DNA of 30,899 nt from Gnetum montanum (taxonomy: Eukaryota > Streptophyta > Gnetopsida > Gnetales > Gnetaceae), in assembly GCA_015680685.1 (NCBI GenBank), contig MNCI01004721.1, positions 782,896 through 813,794 of the forward strand, written 5' to 3'. Both the position numbers and the translations under genes were made by a program. Below the pieces are notes generated by a model, which saw only the letters and a program-made list of their open reading frames with translations, did no database searches and had not been told where the DNA came from. Below, one piece after another: positions 1 through 9,904 of the stretch. Each line of letters opens with the position of its first letter. Position 1 is the stretch's first letter.

Positions 1-233
1 TATCTTCCATTGTCTTCAGAAGTAGCATTAGCGTAGAAACACATCATACACCTCATTCTGAACTAAACCATATGTGACAAAGTTAGCACTAGTCCAGATG
101 GGAAGACAGCGAACTACAACCTAAGAATAACTGTTTAGATACCACAACTAGTCTATCTGCGGAGTTCGACTGGATCATGAGTGAAACACTCATATTCGTA
201 TGGTTGAGTGTAGGGGTACCTCGCCACTCATCA
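1..233 (+). repeat. 3' end (U5 side) of a 5' LTR, element A
   Basis: The stretch ends in CA one base before a tRNA-Asp-type primer binding site, which is where a 5' LTR of a Ty3/gypsy element should stop. It has no coding frame. Only the last 233 bases are inside the window, so its full length and U3 promoter are not visible. Apart from the terminal CCACTCATCA it does not match the LTR-like sequence at 26090-26430 that would be expected to pair with it. The LTR identity is inferred from position alone. Confidence 0.6.
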
Positions 234-234
234 T

Positions 235-252
235 TGGCGCCATTGCTGGGGA
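235..252 (+). other. Primer binding site (tRNA-Asp type), element A
   Basis: TGGCGCCATTGCTGGGGA lies one base after the LTR end. It differs at two positions from the tRNA-Asp primer binding site (TGGCGCCGTTGCCGGGGA) used by many plant Athila and Tat retrotransposons. It primes minus-strand DNA synthesis and fixes element A in + orientation. Confidence 0.82.
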
Positions 253-372
253 CAGTGTTAGTTATCTAAATTAGTTATATCATACAAGGTCGTTGTATAG
301 GAATTAACGATATATCTTTTAGAAAGAAATAATTATAAAAAGTCACACAAATTCACACACAATTTCACAACC

Positions 373-2351
373 ATGCCTCTCCTACAAGATTACGATAATG
401 CCACACCTAGTGAGGAAATTCATTGGAGAACCAACGAATTATATGACAATGAAGATTGGAGTATGCAACCCGAGGTGGGGGTTTCTTACAAACATAAACG
501 AAGGCAACATCGTCCCAACGCACAAAAGCATAATCTACTTGATGACGATGAACCCCCACTGGCCACTACAAGCCTAACGCAAATACAAGAGGTTGTTCGA
601 ATCTCCCGTAGGCATCGTGAAGAGAGCAGCCTACCTAGGCTCGATTTAAACAACTTTCCCAATTTTTCAGGAAGCTATGACTTAGATCCACATTAACATT
701 TACAAGCCTTCTACGATGCCTGCACATGGAACAACATTGATAATGGTTGGCAAAAATTCAAGCTCTTTCCTATGACACTCGTTGGTCAAGCAAAAGTATG
801 GTATAGATTGTTAAAACCAAATTCAATACGACGTTGGCCAACAATGGTAGAACTCTTTAATGAAAGATATCAAACCTACGCAAGAGTGTCAGCCTTGAGG
901 AAACAAATCCAAGGATGGAAACAAGCACAACATGAACCCTTGGACATGGCTTTAGAAAGATATTATGCACTGTTAAATAACTGTCCAGGCCATAAGTTTT
1001 CCGAGGAAAGGCTAATGTACCATATCATTGATGGGCTTCGTGATGAAACAAGAGAGACCCTTGGGATGTATGCCCAAGGTCAACTATACGAACTACGAAC
1101 CCATCAAGTCCAAGAGCTTATTAAGCAGGTAGCAAAAGAAGAAGGAGAAATGGCTAGATGGGAGAGTGTTGAAAAACATTAACGGGACCAAAATTTCAAC
1201 TTAACAAAGGTCCATCATCATCGAAAGGAGAAATCAACCAATCTGAAGGAGGAAGAACCATCTTTGCCAATACAAAAATCATTAGAGGAAGTTGAGGCAA
1301 AGATTAATAAGATGTTGGAATGGACGCATAAAAAGTGTGGAGAATATATCGATATTATTGGAGATAGAGTTTTGACAACTCGAGAAGCAGGACAAAGTAT
1401 TATTAGACAATTGGAAAGAAGGGATGAGGAAAATAAGAGCTCAATTGCCAATCACACGTATGAATGCAACATTTGCCTGTACAATCACCTCAAGAGTCAA
1501 TGCCCAATCCTGTTACATCTATATGAGCATTAGGGAAGCACGTTACATCCAGAGTTCGTACAGAGATACTGTGTTCGATCATAGTGGCAACAATCCCAAT
1601 CATGGGGGAAGCCACCCCTAAACTGGAGACACCCTTCATATCATCCGAATCCAAATGCTTATCTAGTCCGATACCTTGTTTCTCCAACTGGGCCAACATA
1701 CTCTATCTCACCGCAGTATCATTCTCCCCAATACTATTAGCCCATGTCTTCAACACAACCACCGTCTTGTGTACCTTACACTTCTCCTAAATTTCAACAT
1801 TCTCATCCTTTCCCTCCTTCTACATTGCCACCAACTGTTCCTAAGTGTCTGCACCACAACAACAATCCATGAATGTCACTTATGCTAATATTAATAATAG
1901 CAGTGAGAGACCTCAGCAACATCGAAGACGTCCCTTCTTTAGAAATGACCCTAAGAAGGGACAACATAATTCCAAGGCCACTGCATCCTCCAACTTAGCA
2001 CAAGTCCAACCCTAAGGTGCACCCTTACCTTCGAACCCAATGCCTCATGTTACTTCATCAGGGCCACCAACTAATACTCCAACAACCATACGACCCAATG
2101 AATGCAGCCATAGAGAGCGACATCCTTGCATACCATCTTACGGTCTCAGGTATCATAGTGGGTCAACCCATTATCCGGGAACCACATCTCATAATTTGCC
2201 CCACTATGCTTACTATAATCAAGTGTGTGAACCCCAATGGGGTAAGTATGACCAGGTTCCAATATTTCCAACATGCAAGGATACAAACCTTCCATTTATT
2301 AATTCTAGCCATGCTCAACCGTTTAGTTATGGGGGGTATCCTCCATTCTAA
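373..2351 (+). pseudogene. gag: Broken gag of element A (Ty3/gypsy)
   Basis: Gag is the capsid/nucleocapsid protein that packages element RNA in cytoplasmic particles. The ATG at 373 sits in a good plant context (CAACCATGCC) and starts about 120 bases after the primer binding site. One frame runs through stops at 694, 1180, 1531, about 1582 and about 1738, then shifts by one base between about 1790 and 1869 and continues to TAA at 2349. The retrotransposon gag core lies around 640-1180 (FPMTLVGQAKVWYRLL, then MVELFNERYQTYAR). It is followed by a lysine/glutamate-rich helix, a CNIC...H...C knuckle-like motif near 1465-1503 (C-x2-C-x3-H-x4-C, one residue short of a canonical CCHC knuckle) and a Pro/Asn/Tyr-rich tail. 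No protease or polymerase follows. The several stops show a dead copy. Confidence 0.82.
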
Positions 2352-3500
2352 CAATTCAGAATTAATAAATGTTTTTCCTTTTCTTTAATTTTACAATTTT
2401 TGTTTTCCAGTTTTTCATTTTTCAATTTCTTGTTTTATCTTTTTATTTTGTCTTTTTATCTTTTCATAAGTAATCTCATCTATGAATAAAACACTCATGT
2501 GGCTTGTTGGTTGAGGTGTGTTCTATGTTATCGAGTCTCAAACAATCAATTATTTGAATAGTGAGCCCATTACATCCACTCATCCATTCTACAAATATGA
2601 GGTTCTGTTCGAGGATACAATGATATTCTTGACATTCTTAAAACCTAAAATTAATTTTGTGTTCATTGCACCCAGANTTTAGCGATCGAAAAAAAAGAAA
2701 AGGAGAGAGAAAAAAAAAAGAAAAAAAAAGTGCCACAAAACAAAACAAAAATCACTCCTCCCTTGAATAAAATGCCAAGTGATCGTACGCCTTGTTGTTA
2801 TGGTACTCTCATAGTTGCTCATCATGGGATGAAACAATGCGGTGTCACTGATCAGAGGAATGGACTTGGTCCTGATCTTGGAACGACGGGTTCATAACAC
2901 CTTAATCATGCTTTACACGTAGGACTTAATGTGCCCTGGCTCAGTTACCTCATGTTCCCAATCTCTACAATCCCTTCTATAGTTCATCTCATCTCACTGT
3001 TCGTGTAATTGTAGCTCGTGTCATGTGTAATGTAGAATTCTTACCTCATTCCGGTGATATTTACATGTGTGTGTTTTGCAGAACCAATGTGGATTACATT
3101 TAACCCTTCAAGTACCCACGGACACTTTTAAGTGTGGTTACACAAGGGCATTATAGATTGGAACCTACTTTGGGGAGGACACACTTGCGTAATTTTTGTA
3201 ATTCGCACTCATGACCCATCTTTCACACACCATTTATTACCCTTAGCATATTGCCAACGATTTTCTTTCCCTTATTACTATCCCTCTGATTCAACGTTCC
3301 TATGAACCATCACATAGCCTTTTTCTCTACCATCTGAGGTCCTTATTGATCAATTCCACCCACATATCATTATTCGTGCCTTCAAAACTACCTAAATTAC
3401 CCTAGACCCTTTAACACATGCCACATGTCCTTAAATTCTATTTTTAATTCCAGAAAAATCTTCAAAATTTGGTATCTTTCATTGTGCCCAATATCACTAA
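2352..3500. other. Non-coding internal region of element A
   Basis: No open frame of note is seen on either strand. The segment opens with a T-rich tract (about 2370-2470) and contains an A/G-rich tract with the ambiguous base at 2677 and a poly-purine run at about 2686-2755. A TTTTGCAG acceptor-like site occurs near 3075-3082. In an autonomous element this is where protease and RT would follow gag; nothing like them can be read here. Confidence 0.6.
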
Positions 3501-3506
3501 GGCCGT

Positions 3507-3562
3507 AATATCACGTACGCGATGTATCGTACGTGATATTGCGTCTCGTCTGACTATAAATA
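3507..3562 (+). promoter_or_regulatory. Internal promoter with inverted repeat and TATA box
   Basis: A perfect inverted repeat with 13-bp arms (3507-3519 and 3528-3540, 8-base loop) is followed 14 bases later by TATAAATA at 3555-3562. Each arm contains ACGT cores (CACGTACG / CGTACGTG), the core bound by plant bZIP factors. The site lies about 500 bp before the accessory-frame ATG at 4059 and far from the LTR promoter, so it probably drives that frame from inside the element. A CATGCAG acceptor-like site at about 3604-3610 suggests a leader intron is possible. Promoter activity is inferred. Confidence 0.55.
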
Positions 3563-4058
3563 GGGACGCTCGCCCGCAACACTTAACATCATTTTCCATA
3601 ATTCATGCAGGGGAGTTTTTTGAATTTTTCTCTACGACTTGCGATTGTGAGACCCTTGATTTTCTACCTATATCTTGCTCGCTGGTACTCCGATTTTTAT
3701 TCCTTCTGAACCTGCTTGAACCTGGAGTCTTCAGCTTAATTGTAGGGGAGGGACAAACGCTGAATAGCGCATAACTTTTTTGGAATTTGTCATCGCCCAA
3801 AGGACATTATCAAGGGTAACTAGTTGTAAAAATTAAGAATAAAATGTGTCAAAAACAATTTTATCTCCTTAGCTATACCAGAAAATTAAATTTGGAAACC
3901 ACCTAAGCAAAGAGGACTCAACATTATAATCTTTCGGGGACATGTTCTTCCAAAAATTAACATCACATGGAAATAAAGTAAATTTATTAAGGCAAACAAT
4001 AAGGTATAACCTAACTTTGGTAACAACCTTACTAATGATCGGCCCTGTGTGATTGCAT

Positions 4059-4471
4059 ATGGCCTCGAAACGTAGACAATAGGAAGGTCTTGCTTAAGGT
4101 GCGATCAAACGACCTAGGAGAGGCGAAGAACAAGCCCCTACCAGACAACATGCAAAATAGGAGGAACAATCATTTAGCATTCATCAAGAGGACCCTCCTA
4201 TCGTACAGTCTGAGCAGGCAGAAGGAGGAGCTGCTGCAGTGCCTGAACAAGGACAACATCTCATGTTGCCCCAAGATTGTATTCAGGTTATCCACGAAAG
4301 GTCCACATTCACTGCGGTGATTGTGGAATTAAATTTTAAATCCTTTGCAGAGTTCGCTCCTGAGGCTGTTAGGGACCACCTCACAGGGTCTCCCTTATGG
4401 CCTATCCTCTTTGAAAGCGGTGCCTGGTACCTAGGGGAAACGTACCAATTCTGGCATAACAAAGAACAAGG
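4059..4471 (+). pseudogene. Accessory ORF2 of element A, 5' part
   Basis: One frame runs from ATG 4059 (MASKRRQ...) to the insertion point of element B at 4471. It has stops near 4080, 4095 and 4158, which I read as mutations. The N-terminus is basic, then Glu/Gln-rich. From about 4330 it becomes a folded-looking segment (FKSFAEFAPEAVRDHL, GAWYLGETYQFWHNKEQ). The continuation lies at 23562-25908 in the same reading register once element B and one 5-bp target copy are taken out. The pattern resembles the 'putative plant transposon protein' family, a poorly understood domain common in plant retroelement-linked ORFs. That assignment is from memory of the family pattern and is tentative; no function is known. 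Confidence 0.62.
4467..4471. repeat. Left target-site duplication of element B
   Basis: CAAGG directly precedes the TG of the left LTR; GAAGG at 23557-23561 directly follows the CA of the right LTR. Four of five bases match. Five-base duplications are usual for Ty3/gypsy integrases. The register of ORF2 is kept when one copy is removed, which independently supports these borders. Confidence 0.85.
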
Positions 4472-4642
4472 TGTAGCAACCGAAAACATTGGCGGTTGGA
4501 AACACCGAGAGGTCGTCGGTCAGACAGTTTTGACCCTGGATCCGCACAAGGGCCGTGCTAGATTAAACAGAAACGGGGTGCCCTGAATGATCTGGTCGAT
4601 CAGACAGGGACTTAATCGATGTCACTAAATCTTTTGCAAATG

Positions 4643-4648
4643 TTTATT
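4643..4648 (-). promoter_or_regulatory. Polyadenylation signal AATAAA in 3' LTR
   Basis: TTTATT on the + strand reads AATAAA on the element strand, about 460 bp downstream of the LTR TATA box and about 170 bp before the LTR end. The same signal is kept at 22030-22035 in the other LTR. It is a plausible 3'-end signal for the genomic transcript. Confidence 0.5.
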
Positions 4649-5104
4649 TTGAAAACAATGCTTATGATGTAAAATAATAATTGTTAAACATGAGGAAATG
4701 AAAATGATGTAAAATGAAATGATAAACAGGAAAAACAAAGCGAACTGGAGTTAGAAAATGCACCGCTTCAAGCTTATGACCTTACTTTGCCAAGGTGGAT
4801 ACAATCGGTTGTGCAACATTGGGAAGCACAAAGATCCCAAAAGTAACCAAAACATTCAAAGCAAATCAACTAAGTGCTTGAACACAGATTCAAAAGCCAA
4901 TAGTACAAAGTGCAATTTGCTCAAATTTGCAAATCAATGCCAACAATGCTCAAGATTGCTCAAGATTCACAACTAATTTTTGCTAATCAACCTAGTTTGC
5001 TAACATTTGCCTAAAATTTTGCCAACCTTGCTTAAATTTTGCCAACACTTTTTGCCAACCTTGCTAATTGATTTTGCCAACCCTTTGAGCATTGCTCGTC
5101 GGGG

Positions 5105-5112
5105 TATTTATA
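5105..5112 (-). promoter_or_regulatory. LTR promoter TATA box (- strand)
   Basis: TATAAATA on the - strand, conserved at 22514-22521 in the other LTR. Its orientation agrees with gag-pol on the - strand. It would place U3 at about 6110-5085 and leave R-U5 of about 600 bp. Confidence 0.7.
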
Positions 5113-5302
5113 GGACCAGGAGGATGCAAAAAATGAGGCTTGCACGATGCGTGTCCTAGACCCACAAGATGCTGACGTGTCTATGCTGCATGAGCATGCA
5201 ACACTGGTCATGGACCTATCACGCTGCAATTACGCTGTTAGAACTGGAGACGTTGAGTTAGGTGTGAAGACAATACAAACAAGGATTGAAGCACCCTAAA
5301 GT

Positions 5303-5945
5303 AGCATAGATACTTGCTATGCTGTGTAGCGTAGCACGTTGAGCATAGCGTAGCAACTTGCTACGCCGTGCTACGCTATGTAGCGTAGCATAGCGTAGCC
5401 GCCAGTTCAAAGAAGAAAGTCACATTTAAAGTCAACTGCATCTGCTGGAGGCCTTGGCATGTATCTGCTTAACTTTTAAAGTGCTTTAGCTGGTTCTGCA
5501 TGTTTGCTACGCTACGTAGTGTAGCATAGCGTAGCAGCTGGCTTTAATTGCGATTTGCGTTGAAGTTTCAAATGTTTGTTTGAAGATCATGTTGACAATC
5601 TGCAACCTTTGCTTTTTGCGAAGTGAAGCACTGGAATTTGTCGATACTGCATTTGAGTTAGCCTTAGTCGTTCTTGCATCCTTGCTATGCTGTGCTATGC
5701 TATGTAGCATAGCAGCCAACAAAGCCTACTTTTCGCTTAATCCGCCACTTAGACTTTTGCCAAGAGACTTGAAGTTGAACAAGGCAACGGGTTTTGAAGG
5801 CTGAAGTGCTTGCCGAGCCTTTTTGTTTTGCTTTTGCTACGCTGTGCTATGCTGCGTAGCGTAGCACTTTGTGCTGCAACACTTTCTTGCTTGAACAACT
5901 GTCTTCTAAGGCTTGCTACGCTACATAGCGTAGCGTAGCGCAACA
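5303..5945. repeat. TGCTACGCTA palindrome clusters, left LTR
   Basis: Five clusters (about 5303-5400, 5503-5540, 5680-5717, 5833-5870 and 5908-5942) are built from TGCTAYGCTA and its complement. One forms a perfect inverted repeat at 5369-5390 with 10-base arms and a TG loop. All lie in U3 on the element strand. The clusters recur at equivalent places in the right LTR with changed copy numbers. RNA or cruciform hairpins are expected. Confidence 0.85.
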
Positions 5946-6114
5946 AATTTCTTGACTAGAAAACTTGTCGAACTACTTTGTTTATCCCGAGCACCGCTGA
6001 CAACTCTTAGCATCCTACCAAACTGTCATGAGGCTCCACTTGTGGAAATGTGAGCCTCAGTTTCAAGACCCTGGTGAAGCAAGAGTGCCTTGAAATTTTA
6101 GGGTGTTTCATTGG

Positions 6115-6123
6115 CCCCTCTTT
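6115..6123 (-). other. Polypurine tract of element B
   Basis: On the element strand AAAGAGGGG is followed by CCAA and then the 3' LTR. This is the usual plus-strand primer position, and it confirms the - orientation and the inner edge of the left LTR. Confidence 0.8.
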
Positions 6124-7507
6124 GTCAACGTTTGGAGGATGGACCCGAGAGACGCCGACAAAGAATACGAAACACTACGAAAGACAAAGCGCCAACGTTG
6201 CTCTTCGGTGATCGCCAAGATGTCACTTAGCTATGCTTGAGAGTGTTGCATTGGTTATTGCAGGGAAAATGGTAAGGTTAAGTGGGAAAGGGAAGGTTCA
6301 GGAAAATGGTAAAGATGAAACATAGCAGGATCCCTCGTCGGAGTGCTTGTGAGGGAATTGTTTACATGGTCATATTTTCTTTTTACTGACCTTTCACCTC
6401 TCATCAGAATGCTTAGAGAGGGTTTCTGCAAAACAGCTTATGTGCCATTTGTTTTAGGCATGTTTTTTTTACGTGTGAGCTTTGCTCTCTTACGCTTTTG
6501 CCTTTTGCTATTTTGTCATTTACATTCGCAAACAACCTTGTTGTTGCAGAACAGGTGTTTCTTTCCCAAGATGAGTTGTGTTACATCCACATGGGGCTTT
6601 AACCCACCTACAGATGCTTCCTATGCGGCGAGCTATGTTACGCGCATCATGGACTTTGCAGTTGGGCAAATGGGAGGGCTTTACAGGCATCAAGGAAAAC
6701 TTCATAAAAGAGGCAAGGAAGTGTGAATTGTGGGTGTAAGTAACAAGGCAAAGGAGTTTAAGGGGGAGGACAGGATGTGCACTCCCAAGTAGCTAAGCTA
6801 GTCAGAGCGACCACCTTGGAACGATGTAGCATCCTGTCGCCGTGGCGAAATGCACCTTTGACCGATGCCTCTCCGATACGCATCCTGCAAACAAAACAGA
6901 GAGTAAACCAAAAGAGACAACCATGATGCAAAACAAAGGCAAAGATCTTGCTTGTTCTGGACACTACTGGAGCTTTGGACGTTGTTGCTGAGCCATGTGA
7001 TGTCCAAACCAGGAAGGCCAACAACGGCCTTGACAGCATCTTTGTGGAGGAGTTGGCACCGATGAGGCTAGGAGTTACTGTGATGCGAGTGCTCAAGAGT
7101 CCCCGTCCAAGGTAAACACTATGTAGTTCGGCTGCAAAGTGAGGTGCCTAACAACTAAACGTCTTTTGGGCTCGGTCGTTGGTGGGGGCTAGAGGATAGC
7201 AGCACTATGGCTGGGCCATAATACTGCTGGGACTCCAGCAACAAGCGCTGACCAAGGAAGCTACTGTCAGGGCGATGAGCCGTGGTGGTGGTAGCTCAGG
7301 AAGGTTAGCAAGATGTCAAAAGACATCTTCGAAGGATCAACAAGATGCCAGGGACGGTGGTGTTGCATATGTTCCAGATGGTGTTCTCTTGGTGTCATGA
7401 ACTACATTCTGGAACTACAACGTCCCACCCCATGTTGACACTGTGCACGCTTGCTTGCTTGATGAGTCATGATGCATGTTGGGGACGTGCTGCGAACCCA
7501 GTTAAAG
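6124..7507 (-). other. 3' UTR of element B, no gene recognised
   Basis: This stretch lies between the polypurine tract and tandem array A. Short open frames exist on both strands (for example 6343-6726 on + and 6758-7096 on -), but none has a recognisable motif or a convincing start. A TTGTTGCAG acceptor-like site near 6541-6549 on + is followed by an open stretch to 6726, so a remnant of a second antisense unit cannot be excluded. Otherwise I see nothing. Confidence 0.5.
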
Positions 7508-8020
7508 GTCCTGGTAGACTATGGTGTACTGGTTTAAGGTCTCAACAGACCGTTGTGTTAGTTTATCTTCATAGTGAACAGTGGATGGGCTAGTTTAACG
7601 TCGTAGCGGATGGTGGATGTGCTAGTTTAAGGTCCTAGTAGATCATGGGTGTGCTAGTTTAAGGTCCAAGAAGACCATGCTTCGCCAGTTTTCTATCATG
7701 GCAGACGATGTGTGCCAGTTTATAGTCATAGTGAACTATTTGTGCTATTTTAACGTCATAGCGGACGAATTGTGCCAGTTTAACGTCACAGCGGACGAGC
7801 TGTGCCAATTTAACGTCATAGTGGACAAGCTTTGCTAGTTTAATTTCATAGCAGACGTGTTGTGCTATTTTAATGTCATAGCGGACGTGCTGTGCCAATT
7901 TAATGTCATAGCAGATGAGCTGTGCCAGTTTAACGTCATAGCGAACGTACTGTGCCAGTTTAACGTCATAGTGGACGTTTGCTTACCTGTGCCAATTTTA
8001 CATTGTAGCGGACGATGGAT
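7508..8020. repeat. Tandem array A, about 30-bp unit, after pol
   Basis: About 15 imperfect units are present. The best-ordered part (about 7765-7980) has a strict 30-bp period with consensus TGTGCCAGTTTAACGTCATA followed by GCGGACGAGC. Earlier units (7508-7700) are looser and carry GCTAGTTTAAGGTC. The array begins at the end of pol, in the 3' UTR. The period is a multiple of three, so open frames cross it on both strands with a 10-residue repeat; these are by-products. Variable tandem repeats in the 3' UTR are known for Tat/Ogre elements. Confidence 0.9.
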
Positions 8021-8035
8021 TACCTGGCTCATGCA

Positions 8036-9145
8036 TCAGATGTAGTATGGCTTGAGGTACGAATGATTTGTAGGATTTACGAACTCATTGCCATCCATGT
8101 CTACCAGCTTGAAGGCCCCATTCCCAAAGGCTTTTGTGACCATGTATGGACCTTCCCAGTTTGCTGAGAATTTGTTCATATGCTCACGGACAGCCTTGAG
8201 AACGAGGTCTCCCTTCTGTATTGGTCGTTGATGTAGATTTTCATGATGTTTCTACCTTTGCTTGTTCTGATAGTGCTCTATGCGACCCAGTGTTTGTGCA
8301 CGCTCCTCCTCTATTGAGTCAAGGTCGATGATCCTTAACTCGTTGTCCTAAGCTTCATTGACGATGTTTGATAGGATCATCTGAAGTGATGGTACTTGCA
8401 ACTCAAGGGGTAACACTGCTTCAGATCTATAAACAAGACTATTAGGTGTCTTACCTGTCGCAGTCTTGCATGTTGTCCTGTAAGCCCACAACACATAGAG
8501 GATTTGGTCATGCCATCGCCTCTTGCTATTGTTAAGCATTTTCTTCAACAAATTGATGATGGACTTATTTGTAAACTCTACTTGCCCATTCATCTACAAG
8601 TAGTATGGCGAGGAAAACGATTGCTTAATGACAAGATTGCTACAGAAGGTTTTGGTTTCCACACTACTGAACTATGGCCCGTTATCGGTCACAATAGTCA
8701 TAAGAAGCCCAAACCTTGTCACAATGTTGTCTAAGATGAAGTGGCAAACCTGCTGGGATGTAGTCTTTCTCAAGGGAATAGCTTCCACCCACTTAGTAAA
8801 ATACTCGATGGCAGTGATGATGAAGCTATGCCCTGTGGAAAACTTAAGCGTAATAGGTCCTATTATATCTAGCCCCCATCGCTGGAAAGGCCACGTGATT
8901 TGCATTGGATGCAATTCTGTAAGTGAAACGTGTATGAGATTTGTGTAACGTTGGCACGTATCACACGTCTTAACTTTGGTTAGACAATCATGCTCCATGT
9001 GAGGCCAGTAGTACCCTAGGCGTCTAATTTTCGCAGCCATGGCCCTAGGTGTTGTGTCCACCGCACAGTCCCTCATGTAGTTCATTAACTACCTTCTGCG
9101 CTTGCTCCTCATTTACGCATGCTAGCAATATCCCATCATAGGAGC
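8036..9145 (-). pseudogene. pol: Integrase end of pol, element B
   Basis: Integrase inserts element cDNA into chromosomal DNA. Reading downward from about 9145, there is a degenerate HHCC zinc domain (HEGLCGGH, then KTCDTCQRY near 8965). The catalytic core follows: first Asp in WGLDIIGP near 8869, second Asp in VTDNGP near 8685, and Glu in NGQVEFTN near 8577. The C-terminal GPY/F-type module follows (WEGPYMVTKAFGNGAFKLV, about 8090-8160) and the protein closes with SYLKPYYI and TGA at 8036-8038. A stop near 9085 with a frame change, stops near 8672 and 8594, and one near 8346 break the frame. The catalytic D, D and E are all still readable. Confidence 0.9.
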
Positions 9146-9313
9146 GTTTGCATAGGGCATTGTCTCCCATGAGCACATATTGTCGGGCACGCTTGCGAAT
9201 TGCATCTCTCTGGGCAGATGTCAGTCCACGTGGGGGCTCGTCGTGTTGCAGGTAGGCTTTAATGTTGGAGTACCACTCTTGGGTATCCGCAGCGTTAACA
9301 TAGGCTATGTATC

Positions 9314-9900
9314 CTACCTAGTGATAGGCTCCGTACACTTAGTAATCGAAGTTGGCAAACTTGCGAATAGGTGTGGTGGTACGTTTAATGCCAGGGTGGC
9401 CAGGGCGTCTACTACATTGTTTTCATTGCGTGGCACGTGTTGCACATCCGTAGTTGCAAATTGTTTGAGCAAACTTTTTGCTAGGTCACAGTAGGGTTGT
9501 AGGTCTGTAGCCTTGTAGGCATAGACCTTGGTGATTTGATTCACAACGAGTTGTAAATCCCGTGAATTGCCAAGTGTTGGATATTCATTGTTTGAGCAGC
9601 TAAGAGGCCCCTGAGTAACCCTTCGTACTTTGCTACATTGTTGGTAGAAGGGAACACAAAACGATAAGCTAAAGGTTGCATTTCCCCAGAGGGGAACGTA
9701 ATGACAGCAGCAACACTACCCCCTCGTGCGATCGAGGCACCGTCGAAGTGTAAAGTAGGCTCGAGATGTGGCGGGATAACGTTGATAGTGATAACATGCT
9801 CGTTAGGGAATTCGGGGTCTATGATCGCCTGGTTGTTGATGGATGAGGTCATAAGTTGCGTTGCTATAGCCTGACCCTTTGTCGACGACTGGCTCACATA
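9314..9900 (-). pseudogene. pol: Second, archaeal-type RNase H (aRH) of pol
   Basis: This domain lies between the normal RNase H and integrase. LHFDGASIARGG (first Asp near 9744) and NVAKYEGLLRGL (Glu) are typical of archaeal/plant-type RNase H, as is the last Asp in NNVVDALATLA. The third motif, usually G-D-S before an L-V-x-Q strand, reads GIYNSL here near 9550, so the central catalytic Asp is missing. A frame change occurs at about 9541. A second RNase H of this type is a hallmark of the plant Tat lineage. It gives the most secure lineage assignment in the window. Confidence 0.88.
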
Positions 9901-9904
9901 ATGT

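Larger units (their letters stand above)
4472..6110 (-). repeat. 3' LTR of element B
   Basis: This 1,639-bp repeat is collinear with 21859-23556. Read on the - strand it starts TGAAACACCC and ends ...CTACA. It contains a - strand TATA box at 5105-5112, an AATAAA signal at 4643-4648 (- strand), short TTTGCCAACC-type micro-repeats at about 4975-5090, and five clusters of TGCTACGCTA palindromes between 5303 and 5945. Its borders are set by the end of similarity, by TG/CA and by the target duplication. Confidence 0.95.

Noticed and set aside
3061-3082. Splice acceptor before the internal promoter of element A
   Set aside because: TTTTGCAG is acceptor-like, but no donor or following exon can be supported.
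6343-6726. 127-codon open frame on +
   Set aside because: It has no upstream ATG in a good context, is biased towards Phe, Leu and Cys, and shows no recognised motif; it could at most be an exon remnant.
6758-7096. 112-codon open frame on -
   Set aside because: No motif, and no link to pol, which ends about 1 kb before it.
7508-8020. Regularly spaced short repeats that might suggest a CRISPR array
   Set aside because: The units are directly adjacent with no unique spacers, diverge gradually, and lie in the 3' UTR of a plant retrotransposon.
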